From assembly GCA_948482415.1 (NCBI GenBank), contig CAOMFZ010000028.1, forward strand, positions 1 to 16,518: a stretch of DNA of 16,518 nt, in the 5' to 3' direction. Numbering within the stretch: the stretch's first letter is position 1; each line of letters starts with the position of its first letter. Shown here piece after piece: positions 7,397 through 14,092 of the stretch. A program made the position numbers and the translations under genes. The notes under the pieces are model-generated. The model was not told where the DNA came from. It was given only the letters and a program-made list of their open reading frames with translations, and did no database searches. The DNA comes from an uncultured Mailhella sp. GTDB taxonomy: Bacteria > Desulfobacterota > Desulfovibrionia > Desulfovibrionales > Desulfovibrionaceae.

Positions 7397-8077
7397 ATGA
7401 TCCTCGCGAATGAAAAAATCAGTTACCCCGGATTAATTTATAATATCAGCAATATTTGGGAAGAAGCGCAAGAATATTGCAGAATTATTCACTATAAAAA
7501 GAACCAGAATTTTTTGTTTGTCAGTGAAAACAGCTATGATTTTTGTTATGTCCATACAGGAAGCGTAAAAGGGCTCTTTATTGAAAATGAAGGAAACTGC
7601 CGCACAAACTTCATTTTTCAAAAAGGGGCGCTCATTAATGAAACAAGTTTTTTATCAAAAGCCTATTCTGATAAAATCCTTTTCAGCTGCACCTGCCCTA
7701 CAACAATTTATTATTTTGATTCTGCACTCATTAATGAAAGTTTTAAAGCAAACTATCCGCACCTTATGGAAAATATGTTTTATTCCATAGCCGTAAAATT
7801 GCTCAATATACAAACCATGACCAATGCCATTTGCACTAAAAGCAGTCTGGAGCTTTTTTGCTGGTACTTGTATTCCATGGGAAAACACCATAATTTTGCC
7901 CATGAATTTGTTCCGCTCATTGGAAAAAGCGATATTGCTTCTTTGCTCGGCATCAGCAATACAGCTTTAAAACGTAATATTAATTTTCTGATTTCTGAAG
8001 ATATCATTCAGCAATTTACAAAAAAACTTGTTATTATCACAGATTACAACAAACTCAAAAATCTGGCAAAAAAATAA
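7397..8077 (+). CDS. Crp/Fnr-family transcriptional regulator
   Basis: A 226-residue protein with the length and two-part layout of Crp/Fnr regulators. The N-terminal half is a cyclic-nucleotide-binding-type beta-roll, with KNQNFLFVSENSYDFCYVHTGSVKGLF in two stretches near residues 35-60 that match the jelly-roll and GxVK pattern. The C-terminal helix-turn-helix is LIGKSDIASLLGISNTALKRNINFL in parts near residues 175-200. I see no N-terminal cysteine cluster for a 4Fe-4S centre, so an Fnr-type oxygen sensor is unlikely; the ligand is unknown. The frame is open back to 7160, but those 79 codons lie mainly in repeat R3. I therefore start at the first ATG after R3, although its RBS is weak. The gene is more AT-rich than its neighbours and is flanked by a 28-bp direct repeat, which may mean separate acquisition. 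Confidence 0.85.
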   Translation: MILANEKISYPGLIYNISNIWEEAQEYCRIIHYKKNQNFLFVSENSYDFCYVHTGSVKGLFIENEGNCRTNFIFQKGALINETSFLSKAYSDKILFSCTCPTTIYYFDSALINESFKANYPHLMENMFYSIAVKLLNIQTMTNAICTKSSLELFCWYLYSMGKHHNFAHEFVPLIGKSDIASLLGISNTALKRNINFLISEDIIQQFTKKLVIITDYNKLKNLAKK

Positions 8078-8116
8078 TTTTAACTTAGCCAAATACCAAG
8101 CCAAGAAAAAGTCCTT

Positions 8117-8157
8117 ATCAAAAAGCCCTTGTGTATCTAACGCCAAGTTTTTTTGAT
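8117..8157. terminator. Bidirectional terminator between convergent genes
   Basis: ATCAAAAA (8117-8124) pairs with TTTTTGAT (8150-8157), and CTTG (8128-8131) with CAAG (8144-8147), separated by a small internal loop. It lies between the Crp/Fnr-type gene and the convergent YjbR-type gene. Positions 8120-8147 copy the 5' arm and loop of the terminator at 7059-7086 (27 of 28 bases), but the GGGC of the 3' arm is missing. Confidence 0.65.
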
Positions 8158-8843
8158 TATTTTTTATTCCGTGCTTTTTTCACCGTAAAAGCATAGCTTT
8201 TGGCTATGAGTTCCATAAGCTTTTCATCACTGAAACTGTCGTCAAAAATAACTGTCAGCCAGGATTTTTTATTCATATGGTATGCAGGGTAAAAGCCGTC
8301 TTGCTGTAATAATTCCTGCACGTCTTTCGGGTCAGCCTTTATATCTAAAATTTCAATTTCGCCTGATTTGCTTTTATCAATTTTTTCATGCTCAATATTC
8401 AGAATTGCGGCATACCATTTATTGGTCTCAAGATTTTTAAACACGGCACAATCCGGGTATTTATCCCAAAGAAAAAGCGGCTCATCACCATATTTTGCTT
8501 TTATCAGGTTCGCAGTCCTGTTGCTTTGCGGATAAATAAAATAATTTTTTGTAAAACACCTGTCGCGAATGCCGAGCAAAATTTCTTTGTAAGCAGAACG
8601 AATTTCGTTAACAAAAGTTCCCTGCCAGCTTTCAATGTGCAAAGGCAAGTATTCTTCATTATTGGCGACATCAAAGACTTTTCCCTGTACAGTGCCCTGT
8701 TCTGAAACGTCTATCACTGCCTCAAACTGTTTATCATAAAAGCATGTTTTGAAACTATGCCTGCCCTCACGTTGCACAAAGCCGTATTCCTTTAGCTTCT
8801 CAAAACAAGGCACATATTGTTTAAAAATACTCTCTTCAATCAT
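8157..8843 (-). CDS. MmcQ/YjbR-family protein with N-terminal extension
   Basis: A 228-residue soluble protein. The C-terminal half (about residues 105-225) resembles the CyaY-like MmcQ/YjbR family: KYGDEPLFLWDKYPDCAVFK, then KWYAAILNIE, and a C-terminal GFYPAYHMNKKSWLTVIFDDSFSDEKLMELI pattern ending in SYAFT. YjbR proteins are often annotated as DNA-binding, but a biochemical role is not established. The first ~100 residues form an extra domain seen in longer family members, with no motif I can name. The ATG at 8843 overlaps the stop of the upstream diguanylate cyclase gene as ATGA, so the two are translated together. Its own Shine-Dalgarno is weak (GAAAGAA), consistent with coupling. It is followed by a bidirectional terminator that begins at its stop codon. 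Confidence 0.8.
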   Translation of the reverse strand: MIEESIFKQYVPCFEKLKEYGFVQREGRHSFKTCFYDKQFEAVIDVSEQGTVQGKVFDVANNEEYLPLHIESWQGTFVNEIRSAYKEILLGIRDRCFTKNYFIYPQSNRTANLIKAKYGDEPLFLWDKYPDCAVFKNLETNKWYAAILNIEHEKIDKSKSGEIEILDIKADPKDVQELLQQDGFYPAYHMNKKSWLTVIFDDSFSDEKLMELIAKSYAFTVKKARNKK

Positions 8844-10228
8844 TGCGCAGTATTCTTTCGTTCGTCTAAATCCTCATAAAAACGACAGCCGCAGCGTCCG
8901 TTTTCTTTCACCGCATACAAGGCACGGTCAGCGCAGGCATACAGATCATCAACAAATCCGCGCTTGGAAAAAGCACCGCCCACACTCAAGGAAACAGGCG
9001 GCAGGCCGTCAGCGGGGTTCATAAGCATTCGGTTAATTTTTTCCATTTTGCGCTGAATGACATCTTTCTCGCTTTCGTTAACATCTATCACAATCACGGC
9101 AAATTCATCGCCGCCGATTCGTGCAGGGTAATCACCGGAACGAAAACTGTTTTTCAGCGCATCCGCAACTTTTTTCAATATCCGATCGCCCACTTCATGT
9201 CCAAAGCCATCATTAATAAACTTAAATTTATCTACATCAATAACCAGCAAAATCAAAGGAACAGGATTAGCAGTAAAAAGCTGTTTCATTTGCTCAAAGG
9301 CACCGCGGTTGATAAGTCCTGTCAAGGCATCATGCTCAGCTTTCCGGCGGAGCATTGCCTCATGGGAAGCTTTTACTTCATAGATATCATTATAGGTCAG
9401 CGCCAGATATTTAAATTCGTAGGAACCGATAATTTCCAGACGTTTTTCATCTTTAATACAATTTATATATAATTGAAGCGGTTTTATAATCAGCAAAATA
9501 ATCATGGCAAAGGTAATCAAATTAAGCAAAAATAAAATGCTCAGACAAACTTTGCTCCATATAATTGTTTCATTGAGCGTTGAAAAGCTGCTCTGCTGAT
9601 TTTTATAAGTATTGCTGACGGCATCATTCACAAAATAGTCAATACTGCTCATAATCAAAGCTTTTGCTTCCTGATAGCCGATACCGAAAATCATTTGGCG
9701 GGCTTTTTCCTGCATTTCTTCCGGGGTCAGGTTCTCATCTTCACGCTTCAAAACCGTTTTTTGGACAGTTTCCGAGAACTCCTGCAAATCCGCACCTTGA
9801 GCCAATGCCGTTAATTTTATGGCATAAATTTCCCGCTCCATTAATTGATTGGAACGGGCAAGCGCTTCCTCAAGAAAACGATGTGTCTCCGGATGAACAT
9901 TATACTGCTCCAATTCCTTGAGCGCATGCTCACGGCGCTTTGCCACATTGACTTCCTCAAAATAATTATGCACATATTCCGGCTTTGCCGTCACCACATA
10001 GAGCTGAATTTGTTCTGTCAAATAATTAGAACCCTGTGCAAGCTGCGCCGCCTGCGCATCACACATGATATAATCATCTGTGGCAGCGACAACAACTTCA
10101 TATTCATTTGAAACTTGACGGGTGGCATAAAGCAGGACAAGATACAGCACAATGGAAAGAAAAATCATCGTATAACTGACTGTGCGGATACGAATACCCC
10201 TGATTTTATCTTTACCGTTCTCACTCAT
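8840..10228 (-). CDS. Membrane-anchored diguanylate cyclase (GGDEF domain)
   Basis: A 462-residue protein predicted to make the second messenger c-di-GMP from two GTP at the inner membrane. TM1 is at about 18-35 and TM2 at about 227-250. Between them is a ~190-residue, mostly helical, extracytoplasmic region with no recognised sensor fold, so the signal is unknown. A short HAMP-like or coiled linker leads to a GGDEF domain starting at DALTGLINR (about 300). The active site is GGDEF (372-376), and an inhibitory-site RSGD (363-366) lies exactly five residues before it, so product inhibition is expected. No EAL domain is present. I start at the ATG at 10228 because AAGGGG lies about 8 nt upstream; an in-frame ATG at 10276 lacks an RBS and would add 16 residues. 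It is co-transcribed with the YjbR-type gene (ATGA overlap). Confidence 0.92.
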   Translation of the reverse strand: MSENGKDKIRGIRIRTVSYTMIFLSIVLYLVLLYATRQVSNEYEVVVAATDDYIMCDAQAAQLAQGSNYLTEQIQLYVVTAKPEYVHNYFEEVNVAKRREHALKELEQYNVHPETHRFLEEALARSNQLMEREIYAIKLTALAQGADLQEFSETVQKTVLKREDENLTPEEMQEKARQMIFGIGYQEAKALIMSSIDYFVNDAVSNTYKNQQSSFSTLNETIIWSKVCLSILFLLNLITFAMIILLIIKPLQLYINCIKDEKRLEIIGSYEFKYLALTYNDIYEVKASHEAMLRRKAEHDALTGLINRGAFEQMKQLFTANPVPLILLVIDVDKFKFINDGFGHEVGDRILKKVADALKNSFRSGDYPARIGGDEFAVIVIDVNESEKDVIQRKMEKINRMLMNPADGLPPVSLSVGGAFSKRGFVDDLYACADRALYAVKENGRCGCRFYEDLDERKNTAQ

Positions 10229-10321
10229 ATTTTCAGCCCCTTCAATATCATTTTCAAGACAATAGTATAAAGGCATGACAAAGAAACGCCGCTTATTTTA
10301 CATATAAAAATATAAGCAAAA

Positions 10322-10327
10322 ATTATA
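10322..10327 (-). promoter_or_regulatory. Candidate -10 box for the GGDEF operon
   Basis: A perfect TATAAT on the minus strand lies about 95 nt before the GGDEF start codon in very AT-rich DNA. No good -35 box is present at 16-18 nt, so this is only suggestive. Together with the terminator at 10406-10448 it accounts for most of the gap 10229-10480; I see no gene there. Confidence 0.3.
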
Positions 10328-10405
10328 TTAATAGAAAAACGAAAAAGAATAAAGTAAAATTCCTGCAATTCTTTTAATCCAAGAAATATAATAAGTACAA
10401 AAAAT

Positions 10406-10448
10406 AAAGCCGATACCGTGAGAAATTTTTTCACAGGCTGTCGGCTTT
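10406..10448 (-). terminator. Intrinsic terminator upstream of the GGDEF operon
   Basis: AAAGCCGA (10406-10413) pairs with TCGGCTTT (10441-10448), with a second inner stem GTGA/TCAC (10418-10421 with 10431-10434). On the minus strand the structure is followed by ATTTTTTG, a good U tract. It would stop transcripts coming from the TRAP operon and its remnants, and isolate the GGDEF operon. Confidence 0.65.
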
Positions 10449-10480
10449 CATTTTCAGAAGATTTTAATAATCGTCGTGTC

Positions 10481-10617
10481 TGGAGCAATTCCTGTTAACA
10501 TCAAGAATATTAATTCCCTGTTATGGACAACCTCCATAACAGGACTTTGAGGGGGATTGGGGGAAATCATTTCCCCCAAAGAAAATAAAATTACGAATGT
10601 TATGCGGAAACGCTCTA
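10481..10617 (-). repeat. MITE-like palindromic element R4 (137 bp), inverted copy of R2
   Basis: Read on the minus strand this is a close copy of R2: it starts TAGAGCGTTTCCGCATAA (right edge at 10617) and ends with an inverted TGGAGCAATTCC. Both internal palindromes are kept: TTGGGGGAAAT/ATTTCCCCCAA (10557-10567 with 10569-10579) and CCTGTTATGGA/TCCATAACAGG (10517-10527 with 10533-10543). Most differences from R2 fall in the hairpin loops and at the terminal repeat. The 83 bases between it and the TauE remnant contain nothing I can name. Confidence 0.85.
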
Positions 10618-10700
10618 GGCTTAAAACTTTTTTACCAATTATAGTGAAATAACGAAATAACGAATTCAGCACGATTACTTTTTTGAAATTCATAATGTAT

Positions 10701-11210
10701 TTAAAATAGCTGTCTAAGCCCCCCTGTCAACAAAATAAAAGCGGTAAAAGTAATCATTACCAGCATACATTTGCGAAAAAATTCCACATTCACCAGCCTG
10801 AGAATGGGCACACTGACGGCGACTCCAGCTACTCCGAAAAACGAGCACTGCAAACAAACAGATATAAAATTTGCGTTATATAAATGTTCCCATTCCAGCG
10901 GAAGCCAGACAATGAGAGAAATAACCACCATACAGGCAATATTGGCAACAGCAGCTTCCTTGCCCCATTTACGCATAAAGGCATAAATAGCCAATGGCGG
11001 GCCTCCCATACTTATTGAGGCTTGCAAAACGCCGCCAATTAAACCGAGAGGTGCTGCCCAGAACGGTGAAATTATGTCATTTTTAAACGATTTATTTTTG
11101 CCAAAAAACTGAACTGCGAGAAAGAAAAACATACTTGCAGAGGCAATGAAAAGCAAAACAGCCGACCCTGCATTATTAAGAGCCCACACTCCCAGAGGAA
11201 TGCCCGGCAC
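10701..11210 (-). pseudogene. 5'-truncated TauE/SafE-family membrane exporter remnant
   Basis: The 169-codon open frame encodes the C-terminal two thirds of a TauE/SafE-type permease, a family linked to export of sulfite, sulfoacetate and other organic anions. It begins within the family's PGIPLGVW segment and continues with a transmembrane helix, then the second repeat half with GLIGGVLQASISMGGPPLAIY, which is the diagnostic GG-GGPP motif, and ends with the usual last helices. Family members are about 240-260 residues, so roughly the first 80, including the N-terminal gate motif, are absent. The only start is a GTG at 11210 with no Shine-Dalgarno. Upstream, the sequence switches to the start of a beta-hydroxyacid dehydrogenase in another frame. 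I read this as a deletion product rather than a working gene, though leaky translation cannot be excluded. Confidence 0.8.
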
Positions 11211-11274
11211 GCAAAAGATTGGTGCAAAATTCCATGCCCATTTTTCCCAGTCCTATAAGACCAAATACAGCCAT
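11176..11274 (-). pseudogene. Truncated start of a 3-hydroxyisobutyrate / 6-phosphogluconate-type dehydrogenase
   Basis: A short reading frame of 32 codons starts at ATG 11274 with a good RBS (AGGAGAAAGGAAG just upstream). Its first 26 residues are a nearly ideal beta-hydroxyacid dehydrogenase N-terminus: GLIGLGKMGM (residues 5-14) is the Rossmann dinucleotide-binding loop and NLLRAGHS (19-26) the following helix. After GHS the homology ends; the frame runs six residues more and stops at TAA (11176-11178). From the same point the DNA continues as the C-terminal part of a TauE/SafE gene in another frame. A complete enzyme is about 290 residues, so more than 90 per cent is gone. The family includes 3-hydroxyisobutyrate, tartronate-semialdehyde and sulfolactaldehyde reductases; the original substrate cannot be told. 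Confidence 0.8.
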
Positions 11275-11285
11275 AATTGCTTCCT

Positions 11286-11339
11286 TTCTCCTTATATATA
11301 TGGGCATGGCTTGCGCCATACCCATATATATAAGGAGAA
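11286..11339. promoter_or_regulatory. Large perfect-looking hairpin covering the RBS of the broken dehydrogenase gene
   Basis: A 24-bp inverted repeat with a single mismatch (11286-11309 with 11316-11339) and a 6-nt loop lies directly after the amidohydrolase stop codon. On the minus strand the distal arm contains TAAGGAGAA, part of the ribosome-binding region of the downstream frame at 11274, and the proximal arm contains TTCTCCTTA, its complement. There is no U tract, so it is not a typical intrinsic terminator. It may be an mRNA 3'-end stabiliser, a translation block or a protein-binding palindrome. Confidence 0.7.
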
Positions 11340-12203
11340 TTAATCGTCAAGAAGGGCTTTGGCATTCCAGTAAAGCTGACGCATTAATGCATCATCATCC
11401 AAACCTTGGCTTGACCAGTTGTCAATAGCCTGCTGACCGCCGCAGACAGGATAACTGCTGTTAAAGAGAATACGATGTCTCATCCAGCTGTTGCCGGCAC
11501 GGGTCAGTTGATCGGCAAAAGGCATATTGCGTACATAATAATAGCAATCCGGTGCGAGATAAATGTTTGGCGTTGCCAGACAGGCACCTAACATTTGGTC
11601 GATATTCGGCCATGCAGCGTGGGTAACGATAATTTTCATTTTTGGATACGCTGTAGCGACATGTTGGATATGAACAGGATTGCAGTAGGAAATGTCAGGT
11701 CCTACAAAAGCACTGGTCGTCAGGTTAACCAACATGCCCAGTTCATTGGCAAGGTCATAAACGGGTTTAATGCACGGGTCATCGGCATACATATTTGGTT
11801 TTAACCAGCCCGGTTCCACACTGACACCTTTGAAGCCCCATTCTCTGCACCGGCGGATATCGTCCAGACAGCCTTCTTCTGTAGGGTCAATGCCGCAAAA
11901 TGCTTCAAAACGTCCGGGATATTTTTGCATCAGTTCATGAATTTCTGCATTGTCTACCTGACCTGCTCCAAGAGCTTTATCACTGGTACGGCGGCCCATA
12001 ATTACGGATTTTACAATACCGGCGGCATCCATTTCTTGAATATATTCTTCCATGGAACCATGAAGTTGTGAGGGGATAGGCTTACGGAACCATTGTGTAG
12101 GAGCGATTTTTTCTGCGGATTCCGGTTCCCAGCATTTGAAAATGCCGCTGTTGAGAAAATTTTTGTAAGGCGGACGAATACGGAAATCAATAACATAACT
12201 CAT
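11340..12203 (-). CDS. Amidohydrolase-fold (amidohydrolase 2 type) protein with altered metal site
   Basis: A 287-residue cytoplasmic TIM-barrel protein of the amidohydrolase_2 type, a group of hydrolases and decarboxylases acting on carboxylated substrates. Recognisable family blocks are YVIDFRIRPP at the N-terminus, DAAGIVKSVIMG, GRFEAFCGIDP, WGFKGVSVEPG, AYPKMKIIVTHAAWPN (His195), and RILFNSSYP near 244-252. The usual metal ligands are largely replaced: the N-terminal HxH reads RIR (8-10), the strand with the next His reads MLVNLTT, and the final GSDYP-type Asp reads NSSYP. Only His195 is kept. Activity may be metal-independent or different from hydrolysis. The ATG at 12203 has an ideal AAAGGAG 6 nt upstream; an in-frame start at 12251 has none. 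It is the fourth gene of the TRAP operon, 66 nt after dctM, so it probably acts on the imported compound. Confidence 0.85.
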   Translation of the reverse strand: MSYVIDFRIRPPYKNFLNSGIFKCWEPESAEKIAPTQWFRKPIPSQLHGSMEEYIQEMDAAGIVKSVIMGRRTSDKALGAGQVDNAEIHELMQKYPGRFEAFCGIDPTEEGCLDDIRRCREWGFKGVSVEPGWLKPNMYADDPCIKPVYDLANELGMLVNLTTSAFVGPDISYCNPVHIQHVATAYPKMKIIVTHAAWPNIDQMLGACLATPNIYLAPDCYYYVRNMPFADQLTRAGNSWMRHRILFNSSYPVCGGQQAIDNWSSQGLDDDALMRQLYWNAKALLDD

Positions 12204-12269
12204 AGCGCACTCCTTTAAGCACGGGTTTAAGGTTGATGAAATAAATAACAACTAGCTGTTTTATTTTGT

Positions 12270-13541
12270 TTATAGAAAACACATGGTTATACTTGGGATA
12301 AAGGCTACAGCCAGACCGACTATTGCCATGGCAGCGCAGTAAGGCAGACATTTCCATGCAATTTCAGTAAGAGAAAGTCCGGTAATGCCGCAGGCAACAA
12401 AAAGATTAAGTCCTACAGGCGGAGTAAGAAAGCCTGTTGCCAGCATAACCAGCATAAAAAGTCCGAATTGCACGGGATCCATGCCTATTATTGGCAGCAA
12501 GGGCATAAGCATGGGGGAAACAACCAGAATGGTTACGGCTGTTTCAACGAAGGTACCCAGAATGAGAAATACCAGAGTAAGGATAAATACAATTATTACG
12601 GGATTGATGCTTATGCTTGTAATTGCGGCGCAAAGAAGTATATGTGCATTGCAGTAGATAAGGACAATACTTAACGCATTGGCGGTGGCAATGATGAAAA
12701 AGATGACACCGGTGGTCAAAAGTGAACTGAACATAATACGTTTGAACTTAGCCCAGGTGAGAGAACGGGTTATACATAATTCAACAAATAAAGCATAAAC
12801 AACTGCCACGCAGCCGGCTTCTGTCGGGGTTGTAATACCGCCGTAAATACCGCCAAGAACTATCACAGGCACAAGCAGAGAATATCGGGCATTCCAAAAA
12901 GCACGCAGTCTTTCTTTGGCTGAATCTTTGGGCCGCATAATGCCATAGTTATTTCTTACGCAGGTAAAATAGCCCATGGCAATAAATACACAACCCACTA
13001 TCAAACCGGGCAAAATGGCTGCAATAAACAAATCAGAAATGGAACAACCGACTGTTGATCCATAGAGAATGAGAGGCACACTGGGCGGAATGAGAACACC
13101 AAGACAGCCGCTGGCAGCGTTAATTGCCGTAGAGTAGGGTTTCGGATAGCCGTCTTTTTCCATGGCAGGAATCATCAGCCCGCCGACAGCTGCAGTTGTT
13201 GCCGGTGCAGATCCGGAAAGAGCCCCATAAAAAAGACAGGTCAAAACGGAAACATGACTTAATCCGCCGCGCAGATGCCCTACCAAAGAACGGCAGAATC
13301 CCAGCAGGGAATTTGAAATCTCGCCCTTTTGCATGATATCGCCGGCAAGGATAAAGAAAGGTACGGCAAGAAGGGGAAAGGAATCAAATGTATTATAAAG
13401 GCGCTGGATAAACATGCCCAAATCCATGCCTGTCATCAACATCCCAATCATCGCCGCAATGCCGAGCGCCACGCCAACCGGTATAGCCATGCAGAGCAGT
13501 ATGAGCAGAGATGCGAATATGGAAAATAAGACGACACCCAT
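12270..13541 (-). CDS. dctM: TRAP transporter large permease subunit (DctM family)
   Basis: The large membrane subunit that forms the Na+- or H+-coupled transport path of a tripartite ATP-independent periplasmic transporter. The 423 residues match family length and contain about 12 hydrophobic segments. Signature blocks are LSGSAPATTAAVGGLMIPAM followed by GY (from about residue 108), and LGGIYGGITTPTEAGCVAV followed by YAL (from about 227), with GFLTPPVGLNLFV near the C-terminus. The ATG at 13541 lies two bases after the dctQ stop and has AGAGGAG upstream. It works with the adjacent DctQ and DctP. The 66 nt between its stop and the next gene carry no terminator that I can see, in line with co-transcription of the amidohydrolase gene. 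Confidence 0.95.
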   Translation of the reverse strand: MGVVLFSIFASLLILLCMAIPVGVALGIAAMIGMLMTGMDLGMFIQRLYNTFDSFPLLAVPFFILAGDIMQKGEISNSLLGFCRSLVGHLRGGLSHVSVLTCLFYGALSGSAPATTAAVGGLMIPAMEKDGYPKPYSTAINAASGCLGVLIPPSVPLILYGSTVGCSISDLFIAAILPGLIVGCVFIAMGYFTCVRNNYGIMRPKDSAKERLRAFWNARYSLLVPVIVLGGIYGGITTPTEAGCVAVVYALFVELCITRSLTWAKFKRIMFSSLLTTGVIFFIIATANALSIVLIYCNAHILLCAAITSISINPVIIVFILTLVFLILGTFVETAVTILVVSPMLMPLLPIIGMDPVQFGLFMLVMLATGFLTPPVGLNLFVACGITGLSLTEIAWKCLPYCAAMAIVGLAVAFIPSITMCFL

Positions 13542-13543
13542 GA

Positions 13544-14032
13544 TTATTTCTCCTCTTTTCCTGAACGGAGGCTTGCAGTTATATCAAAAACGCAATAGAC
13601 AGCTGAAACCAGAAAGCTGAGAGGTATAGCCAGCCAGACCAGCCAAAGAGAAATGGGAAGCGTCAACGCTTCTTCTTCTGACTCAATAACAATCTCAAGC
13701 ATTTCGCAGCCCTTCCAGACAACAAGCAGCATAAATCCCAGTGTTATTATCTGACTAATGATATCAAGCCTTTTTTGCCATTTTTGGTTTAACAGCAGAT
13801 AAACCATGTCAACTTTCAGATGTTTTTTGGTATATACCCCATACGCTGTCCCCAGATAGGCAATATAGATGAACAAAAATCTGGAAGCTTCTTCAGGCCA
13901 CTCCTGAGCAGAATTCATGAAATATCTGAGCACAACCTGCAGAAAACAAATTAATGTGACAGATATGAACAAGACAGAGCCGAGCCAGGCGCAGCCTTCA
14001 TTCATATAAGAAAGAATATTTTTGGCTTTCAT
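13544..14032 (-). CDS. dctQ: TRAP transporter small permease subunit (DctQ family)
   Basis: A 162-residue, four-helix inner-membrane protein that scaffolds the large DctM subunit and helps receive the loaded binding protein. Hydrophobic segments lie at about 13-35, 47-67, 90-110 and 132-155. Between helices 2 and 3 is the family block RFLFIYIAYLGTAYGVYTKKHLKVD, with the conserved His-Leu-Val/Lys-Val-Asp element. The ATG at 14032 follows GGAAGA by 6 nt. It begins 60 nt after dctP, across a GC-rich hairpin that probably tunes the amounts of the permease subunits relative to the binding protein, and it ends two bases before dctM. Confidence 0.93.
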   Translation of the reverse strand: MKAKNILSYMNEGCAWLGSVLFISVTLICFLQVVLRYFMNSAQEWPEEASRFLFIYIAYLGTAYGVYTKKHLKVDMVYLLLNQKWQKRLDIISQIITLGFMLLVVWKGCEMLEIVIESEEEALTLPISLWLVWLAIPLSFLVSAVYCVFDITASLRSGKEEK

Positions 14033-14051
14033 GTTTATCTTCCGTGGTTAT

Positions 14052-14078
14052 GGGGGGAGAAGGAGAGATGCTCCCCCC
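14052..14078 (-). promoter_or_regulatory. Intercistronic hairpin between dctP and dctQ
   Basis: GGGGGGAG (14052-14059) pairs with CTCCCCCC (14071-14078) around an 11-nt loop, just after the dctP stop. No U tract follows on the minus strand, so a full terminator is unlikely. Such a stem would fit the common pattern in which the binding-protein mRNA is stabilised and downstream genes are expressed less; this is inference. Confidence 0.55.
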
Positions 14079-14092
14079 AGAGTTTTACTATA

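Noticed and set aside
10225..10488. Hydrophobic 87-codon frame upstream of the GGDEF gene
   Set aside because: It overlaps the GGDEF start and a terminator; the hydrophobicity comes from AT-rich DNA.
11208..11274. Reading the TauE frame upstream of 11210 (WEKWAWNFAPIFCV) as genuine permease sequence
   Set aside because: It looks loosely permease-like but is an off-frame reading of a near-consensus dehydrogenase N-terminus with RBS and ATG, and a TAG closes it soon after.
11072..11365. 97-codon minus-strand frame spanning the hairpin and the deletion junction
   Set aside because: It is a third-frame reading with no homology; the dehydrogenase and TauE frames explain the DNA.
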